In this document: positions 1-8,807 of the stretch, piece by piece
Position numbering within the stretch: the stretch's first letter is position 1
How the letters are laid out: the number at the start of each line of letters is the position of its first letter
Virus record (IMG/VR): IMGVR_UViG_3300030085_003840
Location: 1 to 24,886 of that record
Strand: one strand, 5' to 3'
Length of the DNA: 24,886 nt
From: a virus
Notes under the pieces: model-generated
The model's input: only the letters and a program-made list of their open reading frames with translations
The model's database searches: none
What the model was told of the DNA's origin: nothing
Made by a program: the position numbers and the translations under genes

Positions 1-374
1 CAGAAGGATTAATTTTATTAGAACCAGACTCATTTCAAACAATGGCCTCAGGATCCGGTATTATAAATGTATCTGAGAAAAGTCATGGTCGATCAACTGG
101 AGATACGGTTAGATTTAGAGGACCTATATCCACAACATCCGATCCGGATGGTTTTGAAAACCCTAAAAGTTTTGATGGTATTGATGGATCAAACATTGCA
201 AAGGCAGCAGGTTATACGATTACAGTGGGTAGAAAAGATTCAGGTGGTAGTGTGATTAGTGGTACGACAGATGATTTTTATACCTTTACTGTTGATACTA
301 ATACCGCTACAACGGGAGGAGTGTCTGGAGGAGGTGTATTTTGCACTTCTGGACCAGTTACGTTAGAGAGTTAA
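1..374 (+). CDS. Phage structural protein, 5' partial
   Basis: The reading frame is open from position 3 with no stop before the first ATG at 42, so this is the 3' end of a gene that begins outside the window rather than a 110-residue protein. The visible part is Gly/Ser/Thr-rich. It includes the segment HGRSTGDTVRFRG, a later GYTITV strand and a DFYTFTV strand. I know this pattern as a small beta domain common in virion proteins of marine phages, and a related segment appears in the nozzle-like gene at 6642. The stop at 372-374 is followed directly by the adaptor-like gene at 376, which suggests cotranscription. The exact role (neck, tail or decoration) cannot be decided. I am confident it is coding and moderately confident it is structural. 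Confidence 0.7.
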   Translation, partial: EGLILLEPDSFQTMASGSGIINVSEKSHGRSTGDTVRFRGPISTTSDPDGFENPKSFDGIDGSNIAKAAGYTITVGRKDSGGSVISGTTDDFYTFTVDTNTATTGGVSGGGVFCTSGPVTLES

Positions 375-375
375 T

Positions 376-1080
376 ATGGCAGGAATAAGTTATACAAATT
401 TAAGAACAAAAATTAGAGCTTACACAGAAGTTAGTGATACCGTTTTAACTGATACGATCATTGAAGGTTTTGTATTGGATGCTGAGTATAGAATTTATAG
501 AGATGTTCCAATCGATGCTTACAGAGATATTCAAATTACAAATTTTACTGCTGATCAAGACTTTGTAAATTCACCTGCAGGTGCACACGTTGTTAGAGCG
601 GTGCAAGTATTTGATGCAACCTCTGGATCAACTGGTGCTAATAAATATTTAATTAAAAAAGATGTTACCTTTTTAGAAGAATATATTGCAGCCAACACAT
701 CAACAGGCCAACCTAAATATTATGCGATGGGTCAAGGTGGAACTGGAGATGGCGCAACGAACTCAGGTAAGATTAGAGTAGTGCCTGTGCCTGATCAAGC
801 ATATGTGGTTCAGATACACTTTACAAAAATCCCAGATAAATTAGAAGCAAGCAGTAACGAAACAAGTTACATCAGTTTAAATTTTCCAAATGGTTTATTG
901 TATGCATGTTTGGTAGAAGCTTTTGGATTCTTGAAAGGTCCACCAGATATGATACAATACTATGAACGAAGATATCAAACTGAGATACAAAAATTTGGAG
1001 GCGAACAAATAGGACAACGTAGAAGAGATGACTACACTGATGGTACAATCAGAATACCAGTCAACTCTCCAACACCTTAG
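376..1080 (+). CDS. Head-to-tail adaptor-like protein
   Basis: This 234-residue protein starts MAGISYTNLRTKIRAYTE, typical of the small phage adaptor proteins that bind under the portal and join it to the tail. After the N-terminal helix (about residues 1-40) come alternating beta segments, including IRVVPVPDQAYVVQIHF near residues 134-151. A C-terminal helical part follows (YACLVEAFGFLKGP and YYERRYQTEIQKF), also typical of these families. Its length fits adaptor or gatekeeper proteins of short-tailed phages. It begins one base after the previous stop and is followed after 9 bases by a fibre gene, consistent with a neck/tail assembly order. The call comes from recognised pattern and position, not from a search. 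A T7 gp11-like tail tubular role is the main alternative. Confidence 0.65.
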   Translation: MAGISYTNLRTKIRAYTEVSDTVLTDTIIEGFVLDAEYRIYRDVPIDAYRDIQITNFTADQDFVNSPAGAHVVRAVQVFDATSGSTGANKYLIKKDVTFLEEYIAANTSTGQPKYYAMGQGGTGDGATNSGKIRVVPVPDQAYVVQIHFTKIPDKLEASSNETSYISLNFPNGLLYACLVEAFGFLKGPPDMIQYYERRYQTEIQKFGGEQIGQRRRDDYTDGTIRIPVNSPTP

Positions 1081-1089
1081 GATTAAAAT

Positions 1090-3501
1090 ATGGCATCATC
1101 ATTTTCAACACTAGGAATAGAACTTATAGCAACAGGAGAAGCATCCGGTCTTTGGGGTGATAAAACGAATGTTAACCTACAGATGTTTCAAGAAATTACA
1201 TCGGGTTATGTTGCAAAGTCTATTGCAGGTGGTGCACAAACAACTGCACTAAGTATTACAAACGCTACAGTGGGCAGTGATGCAAGACAAGCAGTTATTG
1301 AATTAACAGGAACAATAACAGGTAATCAAATCGTAACGGTCCCAGACTCATTAGAAAAAGTTTACATTGTAAAAAACGCAACATCAGGATCACACACCGT
1401 TCAATTTAAAACAGCTTCAGGAACTGGAGTTACCTTTGCTGCAACAGAGAAAACTTCAAAATTAGTTTTTGCAGATGGAACAAATATTGTCGATACAGGT
1501 TTTGCACTAGGTGTTGCAGCTGACGATATTTCAACAGGAGATGCTGCAGTTACAATCGCAACATCAAGTGGAGATATTACAATAGACTCACCTGCTGATA
1601 TTGTTTTAGACGCTGATGGCGCAAACGTAACTTTTAAAGATGGTGGTACTTCTATTTTGGATATTGCAAATAATTCTTCAGACGTAGAACTGACAGTTAG
1701 TGTTGCCGATAAAAATTTTAAAATTAAAGGAACAGATGGCTCATCAGCAATAACAGCACTAGATATCGACATGGCGTTAGCCGGAAAAACTACTTTTAAT
1801 GGAGACGTGGTAGTTGGTGGAGATCTTACAGTTACAGGCGATGATATCGTTATGGGAACAAATACTTCAGGTAATTTATTAATCGCAGATGGAACAAACT
1901 TTAATTCAGTTGCTGTTGGTTCACTTTCTGAAATATCTACAATAGCAAATGATGATGTATTTTTAGCTGTTGACACTTCAGGTGGTGGTCTTAAAAAAGT
2001 TGCAAGATCAACTGTGGTATCAGGACTTGCTACCTCAGGCGCAATCTCAAATCTAGTAGAAGATACTTCTCCACAATTAGGTGGTAACTTAGATACTAAC
2101 TCACATAATATTTTAATTGATGATGCACATTTTATTGGTGATGAAAACGGTAACGAACAAATAATATTTCAAACAACAAGTTCAGCAGTTAACCAGTTTG
2201 ATGTAACAAACGCAGCAACAGGTAATGCACCAAAACTATCTGCAACAGGTGGTGACTCTAATATTGATTTAGAAATTGAAGCAAAAGGAACAGGACACGT
2301 AACGGTTAGAGGTAATACAAACTCAGGGGCAATACAGTTTAATTGTGAAAGTAATTCACATGGTCAAATATTAAAAGCACAACCACACTCAGCAGCGGTT
2401 ACGAACGAAATGTTATTGCCTGATGGTGCTAACTCAACTTTAGTATCTCTTGTTGCCACTCAAACTTTAACAAATAAAACTTTAACGACACCTGTTATCG
2501 CAGAGATAGATTCAGGATCTACAATTACGTTAGATGCTACAACAGATATTATTCTTGATGCAGATGGTGCAGATATAATTTTTAAAGATGGTGGCACATC
2601 AATCGCTACGTTTACAAATAGTTCAACTGATTTTATTATTGAGTCTGCAACATCAGATAAAGATATCATATTTAAAGTTAATGATGGTGGTTCATCAACT
2701 GAGGTCGCAAGATTTGATGGAGACGTTTCTGCTTTTCTTATGGCGTCAGGAAAAGAATTAAGATTTGCAGATTCTGGAGAAAAAATTTCTGGTGATGGAA
2801 CAGATTTAACGATTGCCTCTGGAGCTAAAATTAATTTAACAGCAACATCAGACGTACATATTCCAAACAATGTTGGAATTGTTTTTGGTGGAGACTCAGA
2901 AAAAATTGAAGGTGATGGCACTGACATGACCATTAGTGCTAATAATCTTACTGTTGATGCTGCTGCGGACATAGTATTAGATGCAGCGGGTAACAATGTA
3001 ACATTTAAATCTGGTGGAACATCTATTCTTGATATCAGTAACAGTTCAAGCGATGCAGTTATAACTGCAAGTGTTCAAGACAAAGATATTATATTTAAAG
3101 GTGATGATGGTGGTTCTGCTGTAACAGCGTTGACTATGGATATGTCGGCTGGAGGTACTTCTATATTTGGTGCTGCAGCTTTTAACCAAGAAGCTACGCT
3201 AACAGATGCATCAACTATCTCTTGGGATGTTGCGGCATCTCCTGTTGCAAAAGTAACTCTTGGTGCAAACAGAACTTTAGGCGCAGGATCAAACGCTGTC
3301 GCTGGCCAGTTTGTTTCACTACTCGTTATACAAGATGGCACAGGATCAAGAACATTATCATTTAACGCTGTGTATGAATTTACTGCAGACACAGCACCAA
3401 CATTAACCACAACAGCTAATAAAGGAGACTTGTTTGTGTTTAGATATAACGGCTCAAAATTTTTAGAAGTCGGAAGAAATCTAAACCTAACGTTATCATA
3501 A
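1090..3501 (+). CDS. Tail fibre-like beta-repeat protein
   Basis: This is an 803-residue, Gly/Asp/Ser/Thr-rich protein with few aromatic residues, as expected for an elongated fibrous beta structure on the virion. Residues 1-150 form an N-terminal part (MASSFSTLGIELIATGE) likely to attach it to the tail. A module of about 60 residues then recurs three times, starting near residues 170, 486 and 627, each with D-I-hydrophobic-LDA-x-G and FK-x-GGTSI. Two shorter GDSEKI/GDGTD motifs sit between copies two and three. The C-terminal segment (about 690-803) lacks the repeats and may be the tip or a trimerisation domain. AGGA lies seven bases before the ATG. It is followed immediately by three more surface-protein genes, so it probably belongs to a receptor-binding cluster. 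It could instead be a virion appendage or decoration protein. Confidence 0.7.
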   Translation: MASSFSTLGIELIATGEASGLWGDKTNVNLQMFQEITSGYVAKSIAGGAQTTALSITNATVGSDARQAVIELTGTITGNQIVTVPDSLEKVYIVKNATSGSHTVQFKTASGTGVTFAATEKTSKLVFADGTNIVDTGFALGVAADDISTGDAAVTIATSSGDITIDSPADIVLDADGANVTFKDGGTSILDIANNSSDVELTVSVADKNFKIKGTDGSSAITALDIDMALAGKTTFNGDVVVGGDLTVTGDDIVMGTNTSGNLLIADGTNFNSVAVGSLSEISTIANDDVFLAVDTSGGGLKKVARSTVVSGLATSGAISNLVEDTSPQLGGNLDTNSHNILIDDAHFIGDENGNEQIIFQTTSSAVNQFDVTNAATGNAPKLSATGGDSNIDLEIEAKGTGHVTVRGNTNSGAIQFNCESNSHGQILKAQPHSAAVTNEMLLPDGANSTLVSLVATQTLTNKTLTTPVIAEIDSGSTITLDATTDIILDADGADIIFKDGGTSIATFTNSSTDFIIESATSDKDIIFKVNDGGSSTEVARFDGDVSAFLMASGKELRFADSGEKISGDGTDLTIASGAKINLTATSDVHIPNNVGIVFGGDSEKIEGDGTDMTISANNLTVDAAADIVLDAAGNNVTFKSGGTSILDISNSSSDAVITASVQDKDIIFKGDDGGSAVTALTMDMSAGGTSIFGAAAFNQEATLTDASTISWDVAASPVAKVTLGANRTLGAGSNAVAGQFVSLLVIQDGTGSRTLSFNAVYEFTADTAPTLTTTANKGDLFVFRYNGSKFLEVGRNLNLTLS
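1597..3150 (+). repeat. Three diverged ~180-bp coding repeats
   Basis: Three copies of a coding module start near 1597, 2545 and 2968 and run for roughly 180 bases each. They encode D-I-[VI]-LDA-x-G, then an FK-x-GGTSI motif, then a Ser/Asn-rich turn, then DK[DN][IF]-[IK]FK. The copies are clearly diverged at DNA level, so this is an old protein repeat rather than a recent duplication. The first gap is about 760 bases, while the last two copies are only about 240 bases apart, with GDSEKI-type motifs in between. Confidence 0.6.
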
Positions 3502-3502
3502 T

Positions 3503-4132
3503 ATGTTTGCATTAGTCGAATCAGGATCAATAACAAAATATTTCGCAGGTAATAAAGGTATTACTATTGGAGCTACTCAATATCCAAAATCAATATTTAC
3601 GCTTTGGAGTGAAAGTGACAGAAATGCGATTGGTGTTTATACTGTTACAGTAAATCAAACAAATAAAAAAGATGAACAGTGGTATGTAAACACAGATATA
3701 ACTTACTCTTTTGCAAACAATAAAGTTACAGGTTCTTATGGAACAGCAACCCCTAAAGCGCATGCAGATACTTTATGGACACAAGCAGACTCAGATAATG
3801 GATTTTTACCAAGTGATAAAGAAGTTGGAGATGTAAAAACTGAGGGTTTAAAAACAGTATTAATTAGAAATATTAAAAAAGAAGCTGCTGTTATATTACA
3901 AGAAACAGATTGGTATATTATTAGAAAAGCAGATGCGGGCACAGCGGTGCCATCTTCAATCACAACACACAGAGCAGCGGTTAGAACGAAAGCAGCTGAA
4001 ATGGAAACAGCGATTACTAATGCAGCAGACACTGCAGCATTAGAAACTTTGTATACTAACGTTAATACAGGAACAGAGGAAAACCCTGTGATGGAAAGAC
4101 CTATTGGTCATCTGCCAACGTTGGAGGATTAA
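3503..4132 (+). CDS. Tail-fibre-associated protein, unknown
   Basis: This 209-residue protein starts MFALVESGSITKYFAGNK and begins two bases after the preceding fibre gene stops. The N-terminal ~100 residues are beta-rich. The C-terminal part contains ILQETDWYIIRKADAG followed by a helical segment RAAVRTKAAEMETAI. The W-Y-x-x-R-x-AD plus helix layout resembles C-terminal regions of phage tail fibre assembly or fibre-linked proteins (DUF4376-like). This match is from memory and weak. Its place between a beta-repeat fibre and a LamG/SPRY adhesin suggests a chaperone or connector for those fibres. Its last codons contain the GGAGG (4123-4127) that serves the next gene, and its stop overlaps that start codon. 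Confidence 0.5.
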   Translation: MFALVESGSITKYFAGNKGITIGATQYPKSIFTLWSESDRNAIGVYTVTVNQTNKKDEQWYVNTDITYSFANNKVTGSYGTATPKAHADTLWTQADSDNGFLPSDKEVGDVKTEGLKTVLIRNIKKEAAVILQETDWYIIRKADAGTAVPSSITTHRAAVRTKAAEMETAITNAADTAALETLYTNVNTGTEENPVMERPIGHLPTLED

Positions 4133-5562
4133 TGCCTACCATTCTTGGAGCAAATTCAGTTAGAGATACAGGTTACAATGTAGATAATTCAATAAGACTT
4201 GATGGTACAGATGACCATTTAAGTAGAACATTAACTCAATCGGGAAATAGTAAGGCTTTCACCTTTTCTTGTTGGATTAAAAGAAGCAAAAGAAATACAG
4301 ATGTGCCAAGATTAATACACATGGGTGGAAGCGGTGCATCACCAAGTTACTATATAAGTGTTCGTTTTAGAGATGATCAAAATGGTAGATTATCATTTTA
4401 CACTGAAGCAGGCGGTGATGGTTTTCAATTAAATACAAATGCACTATTTAGAGATACCACAGGTTGGATGCACGTTGTTGTTGCAGTCAATAGTGCGGCT
4501 ACAGAAGAAATTGATAGACAAAAAATGTATGTTAATGGTGTTCAAATAACTAGCTTTTCATCAACAACTGCTATGTCGTATAATGCTGATTTAGGTTATA
4601 ACGATTCGGGTAATGTTATTTATCTTTTTAGAAAACAAGAGGACTCAGATCATTTTCCTGGTTATGCTTGTGAAGTAGCTTATATAGATGGACAGCAATT
4701 AGCACCCACAGCATTTGGAGAGTTTGATGAAGATAGTCCAACAATTTGGAAACCAATAGATTTTAAAGATGATGTTACTTTTGGTAACAACGGATTTTAT
4801 CTTGAATTTAAAGATAGTTCAGATTTAGGTATTGATACGTCTGGAAATGGTAATGATTTTAATGTATATTCTAATAATCAATCTACAGATACTTGTACCA
4901 ATAACTTTGCCGTACTAAATGATTTAAATACTTATCCATCAAATCCACCAGCAGTTTCAGAAGGTAATCTTCAAGTTGTAACAGTAAATGCTGATCCTGG
5001 ATATTTTGGAGCTTCATCAACCATAGGAGTAACACAAGGTAAATGGTACGCAGAATTTAAACCCACAGCTTCAACAGCTGGTGTTGCATATTTAATAGGT
5101 GTTTCTCATGATCCATTTCAAATGGCTAAAAATGGTGCTACTGCTGGAAATCAATATAATGATACTGTTTGGGCATACTACGCAAACAATGGTAATCAAT
5201 ATCACGATGGATCAAATAGTTCTTATGGAAATTCTTACACAACAAATGATATTATTGGTGTAGCTCTTGATCTTGATAACCATAAATTATATTTTTCTAA
5301 AAATGGTACATTTCAAAATAGTGGAGATCCAACATCAGGATCGACAGGTACAGGTGCTATTTCTATAGACACAGGTAAAACTTATTTTTTTGTTTTAACT
5401 GATTTAGGTGGAGCGGTAAGTACATTTCAAGCTAACTTTGGCAACCCAATTTTTTCTATTTCATCAGGCAACTCGGATGCAAACGGACACGGTAATTTTG
5501 AATATTCGGTCCCTTCTGGTTATTTTGCATTATGCACTAAAAATTTAGCGGAGTTTGGGTAA
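4132..5562 (+). CDS. LamG + SPRY-like surface adhesin
   Basis: This 476-residue protein appears to combine two beta-sandwich, lectin-like domains. Residues about 20-200 look like a laminin-G/concanavalin A fold: SIRLDGTDDHLSR, then FTFSCWIKRS, then GWMHVVVAV, then a KMYVNGVQI strand. Residues about 300-476 look SPRY-like: GKWYAEFK, YLIGVSHD, IIGVALDLDNHKLYFSKNG and a late TYFFVLTDLGG strand. Such domains bind glycans or proteins, so a receptor-binding role on the tail is likely. GGAGG lies four bases before the ATG, and its TAA overlaps the next gene's ATG. SPRY domains are best known from eukaryotes but also occur in marine phage proteins. The domain calls rest on motif order only. Confidence 0.65.
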   Translation: MPTILGANSVRDTGYNVDNSIRLDGTDDHLSRTLTQSGNSKAFTFSCWIKRSKRNTDVPRLIHMGGSGASPSYYISVRFRDDQNGRLSFYTEAGGDGFQLNTNALFRDTTGWMHVVVAVNSAATEEIDRQKMYVNGVQITSFSSTTAMSYNADLGYNDSGNVIYLFRKQEDSDHFPGYACEVAYIDGQQLAPTAFGEFDEDSPTIWKPIDFKDDVTFGNNGFYLEFKDSSDLGIDTSGNGNDFNVYSNNQSTDTCTNNFAVLNDLNTYPSNPPAVSEGNLQVVTVNADPGYFGASSTIGVTQGKWYAEFKPTASTAGVAYLIGVSHDPFQMAKNGATAGNQYNDTVWAYYANNGNQYHDGSNSSYGNSYTTNDIIGVALDLDNHKLYFSKNGTFQNSGDPTSGSTGTGAISIDTGKTYFFVLTDLGGAVSTFQANFGNPIFSISSGNSDANGHGNFEYSVPSGYFALCTKNLAEFG

Positions 5563-6638
5563 TGGCTTATACAACTATCGATGATCCAGGTTTATACTTT
5601 AACACCATTAAATGGACAGGAAATGATAATGACTCTAGAGACATAGATGGCGTAGGATTCCAGCCCGACTGGGTCTGGGGTAAACGTAGAGATGATGCGG
5701 CAGGTCATAACTTACTAGATGTTGTTAGAGGTGCTGGTGAAAATGGAGAGCTACAATCAAATAGTAATGGTGTTGAAGGTGCTGGAGCACAAGATCGTTT
5801 TGGTTATCTTAGTGCATTTTTATCAGATGGTTTTAGAGTTGAAGATGGATCAGAAGCATCAGGTGATAAAGCATATTGGAATCAAAATAATGCAACGTAT
5901 GTGGCCTGGTGCTGGAAGGCAGGAGGTTCTGCATCATCTAACACAGATGGAAGTATTACAAGTTCAGTAAGTGCTTCAGCAACTGCTGGATTTAGTATTG
6001 TGTCTTATACAGGAAATGGCTCTGCTGGTGCAACGATTGGTCATGGATTAGGTTCAGCACCACAATGGATTATTGTTAAAAGAAGAGCTACTACAGAGGG
6101 TTGGCAAATATTCCATACTTCATTAGGAAATACAAAATATATGGAATTAAATTCTACTGCGTCTCCTGTAACTGCTTCAACTTTATGGAACGATACATCT
6201 CCATCATCTTCTGTTGTTACATTTGGAACAAGTACAAGAGTTAATGCAAGTTCCAACACTTACATAGCATATTGTTTTGCGGAGAAGAAGGGATATAGTC
6301 GTATAATCAAGTACACTGGAAATAATAGCTCGGACGGGACCTTCGTCTACCTCGGTTTTAGGCCCTCATTCTGTATCGTGAAGGACATTACATCCACTGA
6401 CCCGTGGCATATGTTCGATGACCAAAGAGATGATGATAGAAATGTTATAAACAGAAGATTATTTCCTAACAATTCAAATGCAGAAAATAGCTCTACTGAT
6501 ATTTGTGATTTTTGTAGTACAGGTATAAAATTTAGAGGAAACAATGATGGGTTTAATGGTAGTAGAGATTATATTCTCATAGCTTTTGCTCATTCTCCCA
6601 TAGTAAATTCTAATGGGGTGCCAAACAATGCGAGGTAG
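5562..6638 (+). CDS. Triple-repeat tail fibre-like protein
   Basis: This 358-residue protein contains three tandem copies of a motif of about 100-130 residues. Each has a [FG]-x-P-x-[WF]-[VIC]-x-x-K core (FQPDWVWGKRR near residue 32, SAPQWIIVKRRA near 165, FRPSFCIVKD near 267). Each is followed by a W/F-rich stretch and ends in a Y-[VI]-[AL]-[WYI]-[CA]-[WF] strand (YVAWCWKAG, YIAYCFAEKK, YILIAFAHS). I recognise this arrangement from marine phage tail-fibre-like proteins (DUF7483-type), from memory. Its ATG overlaps the previous stop, completing a fibre cluster of four genes. Positions about 6279-6423, at the start of the third repeat, use many more G/C-ending codons than the rest of the gene, a sign of recombination. 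Confidence 0.6.
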   Translation: MAYTTIDDPGLYFNTIKWTGNDNDSRDIDGVGFQPDWVWGKRRDDAAGHNLLDVVRGAGENGELQSNSNGVEGAGAQDRFGYLSAFLSDGFRVEDGSEASGDKAYWNQNNATYVAWCWKAGGSASSNTDGSITSSVSASATAGFSIVSYTGNGSAGATIGHGLGSAPQWIIVKRRATTEGWQIFHTSLGNTKYMELNSTASPVTASTLWNDTSPSSSVVTFGTSTRVNASSNTYIAYCFAEKKGYSRIIKYTGNNSSDGTFVYLGFRPSFCIVKDITSTDPWHMFDDQRDDDRNVINRRLFPNNSNAENSSTDICDFCSTGIKFRGNNDGFNGSRDYILIAFAHSPIVNSNGVPNNAR

Positions 6639-6641
6639 ATT

Positions 6642-8807
6642 ATGTTACAAAAACTAAGATTTGCACCAGGAATAAATAAACAAGTTAGTTCTTCTAGTGG
6701 TGAAGGACAATGGACTGATGGTGATAATATTAGATTTAGATATGGTATTCCTGAAAAGATAGGTGGTTGGACACAGCTTGGTGATACAAAAATTACGGGT
6801 CGTAATACTGCTATTCATCACTTTGTAACAACGAATGGTATTAAATACGCAGCGCTTGGAACTAATAGAGTATTGTATGTTTATTCAGGCGGTGTCTTCT
6901 ATGATATTCATCCAATTAAATCGACAACAACGTTATCAAGTGCGTTTACAACTACTAACGGATCATCAACGGTTACCATTACTTTTGCTAGTGCACACAA
7001 CATTGAAAATGTTGGAGACATTGTTTTACTAGATAACTTTTCATCAATTACTAATTCTAATTTTGTATCTACGGATTTTGATAATAAAAAATTTGCAGTC
7101 ACCACTATTCCATCTGATACGACGATTACAATTACTATGCCATCAGCAGAGTCTGGTTCTGGTGCAACGACATCTGGAGGTATACGAGTTCAGTATTATT
7201 ATCCTGTAGGTCTAGCACTAGAAACGGCTGCAACCGGTTGGGGCCTTGGACAATGGGGTGGTCGATTATCAGGACAGTTTACATCAACGTTATCTTCATC
7301 TCTAACCGATAGCGCCACAAGTTTAACGATGGCAAGTTCATCTTCGTTTTCTTCATCCGGAACGGTGTTGATTGGAACTGAACTTATTGCTTACACAGCA
7401 AACGATGACTCTGGAACATTATCAGGTTTAACAAGAGGATCACAAGGAACTACGGCTGCTGCTCACAGTTCTGGAGCAACGGTAACAGATGCTGCATCTT
7501 TTGCTGCTTGGAACAGTGCGCCATCAGGAGACGTTGTTACTGCACCAGGAATCTGGTCTCTTGATAACTTTGGTAACTTATTAATTGCAACGATTAACGG
7601 TGGTGAAACATTTAGTTGGAACTCAGAAGCAACCGCTGCAAACTCAACACGTGCAGCGATATTAGCAAATGCACCAACAGCAACCGCTACGACATTAGTT
7701 TCTACACCAGACAGACACTTAATATTTTTTGGAACTGAAACAACGATTGGTACAAAGTCAACTAAAGATCCAATGTTTATTAGGTTCTCAGATCAAGAAA
7801 GTATTGATGCAACCACATCGTATGCTCCATCATCAACCAACACTGCTGGTACACAGAGACTGGCCGACGGATCACGGATCGTTGGAGCCATTCGTGGTCG
7901 TGATGCAATCTATGTTTGGACTGACACGGCATTGTTTATCATGCGTTTTGTTGGACCACCGTTTACATTCTCGTTTCAACAAGTTGGAACGAACTGTGGT
8001 TTGATTGGACAGAACGCTGCCGTTGAAGTTGATGGAACAGCTTACTGGATGTCAGAGAATGGTTTTTTTAGATATACCGGTAAACTAGAATCATTACCGT
8101 GTTTAGTTGAAGACCATGTTTACGATGATTTAAATACAACGCCAAGACAACATATCAATGCTGGACTGAATAACTTGTTTGGTGAAGTGATGTGGTTCTA
8201 TCCAAACGCTGGATCGAATACAGTTAATCGAATGGTCTCTTATAATTATTTAGACTCATCAGCTGAAAGACCGATCTGGTCAATTGGTACACTAGATCGA
8301 ACGGCTTGGTCTGATTCTGCAATCTTTGGTAAACCGCATGCAACAGATTATGATGATAGTTCAAATGTAGATTCAACATCAACAACCTATGTACAAGGTA
8401 ATCAAGATGGTTGCTCTGTTTACTATCAACATGAAACAGGACTTAACCAAGTGTTGTCAGGACAAACCACAGCGATTGCTGCAAACATTAAATCAGGTGA
8501 TTTTGATATTGGTCAACGTGAAGGGTTACAAGGTGATGGTGATACCATGATGAGAGTCAGCCGTGTGTTACCAGATTTTTTATCGCAAACAGGAAACGCA
8601 AAAATACAATTAGATTTAAGAGATTTTCCAAACGATACTGCAGCAAGCTCATCACTTGGTCCGTTTACTGTTAGCCCTGCTACACAAAAAATAGACACAC
8701 GAGCTAGAGCTAGATTCATAGCACTCAAAGTTTCTAATGATTCTACAGATCAGTTTTGGAGACTTGGAACATTTAGAATCGATTACAACTCGGATGGTAG
8801 AAGATAA
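6642..8807 (+). CDS. Tail nozzle / tail accessory-like protein
   Basis: This 721-residue protein starts MLQKLRFAPGINKQ, followed by QWTDGDNIRFRYGIPEKIGG. This opening is typical of the large beta-rich tail hub proteins of short-tailed phages (P22 gp10 / T7 gp12-like role, sealing the tail after DNA packaging). Residues about 85-185 hold a beta insert (SSTVTITFASAHNIENVGD) similar to the partial gene at 1-374. Residues about 212-280 hold a second insert with GTELIAYTANDDSG and LTRGSQGTTAAAH, a module found in many phage structural proteins. The remainder (DNFGNLLIATINGGE, GRDAIYVWTDTALFIMRF, YWMSENGFFRYTG) looks like repeated four-stranded blades. GAGG lies six bases before the ATG. The structural role is likely; the exact equivalence is inferred. 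Confidence 0.6.
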   Translation: MLQKLRFAPGINKQVSSSSGEGQWTDGDNIRFRYGIPEKIGGWTQLGDTKITGRNTAIHHFVTTNGIKYAALGTNRVLYVYSGGVFYDIHPIKSTTTLSSAFTTTNGSSTVTITFASAHNIENVGDIVLLDNFSSITNSNFVSTDFDNKKFAVTTIPSDTTITITMPSAESGSGATTSGGIRVQYYYPVGLALETAATGWGLGQWGGRLSGQFTSTLSSSLTDSATSLTMASSSSFSSSGTVLIGTELIAYTANDDSGTLSGLTRGSQGTTAAAHSSGATVTDAASFAAWNSAPSGDVVTAPGIWSLDNFGNLLIATINGGETFSWNSEATAANSTRAAILANAPTATATTLVSTPDRHLIFFGTETTIGTKSTKDPMFIRFSDQESIDATTSYAPSSTNTAGTQRLADGSRIVGAIRGRDAIYVWTDTALFIMRFVGPPFTFSFQQVGTNCGLIGQNAAVEVDGTAYWMSENGFFRYTGKLESLPCLVEDHVYDDLNTTPRQHINAGLNNLFGEVMWFYPNAGSNTVNRMVSYNYLDSSAERPIWSIGTLDRTAWSDSAIFGKPHATDYDDSSNVDSTSTTYVQGNQDGCSVYYQHETGLNQVLSGQTTAIAANIKSGDFDIGQREGLQGDGDTMMRVSRVLPDFLSQTGNAKIQLDLRDFPNDTAASSSLGPFTVSPATQKIDTRARARFIALKVSNDSTDQFWRLGTFRIDYNSDGRR

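Noticed and set aside
1401-1976. Long minus-strand reading frame of 191 codons
   Set aside because: It lies wholly inside the 803-residue fibre gene and has low-complexity Ser/Val/Ala composition, the expected antisense shadow of its repeats.
2460-2996. Minus-strand reading frame of 178 codons
   Set aside because: Antisense to the same fibre gene, with repeated PPSL-type stretches that mirror the GGTSI repeats; no ribosome site or neighbour logic.
1597-3150. Repeats considered as a CRISPR array
   Set aside because: Copies are long, diverged, unevenly spaced and in frame within one gene, so they are protein repeats.
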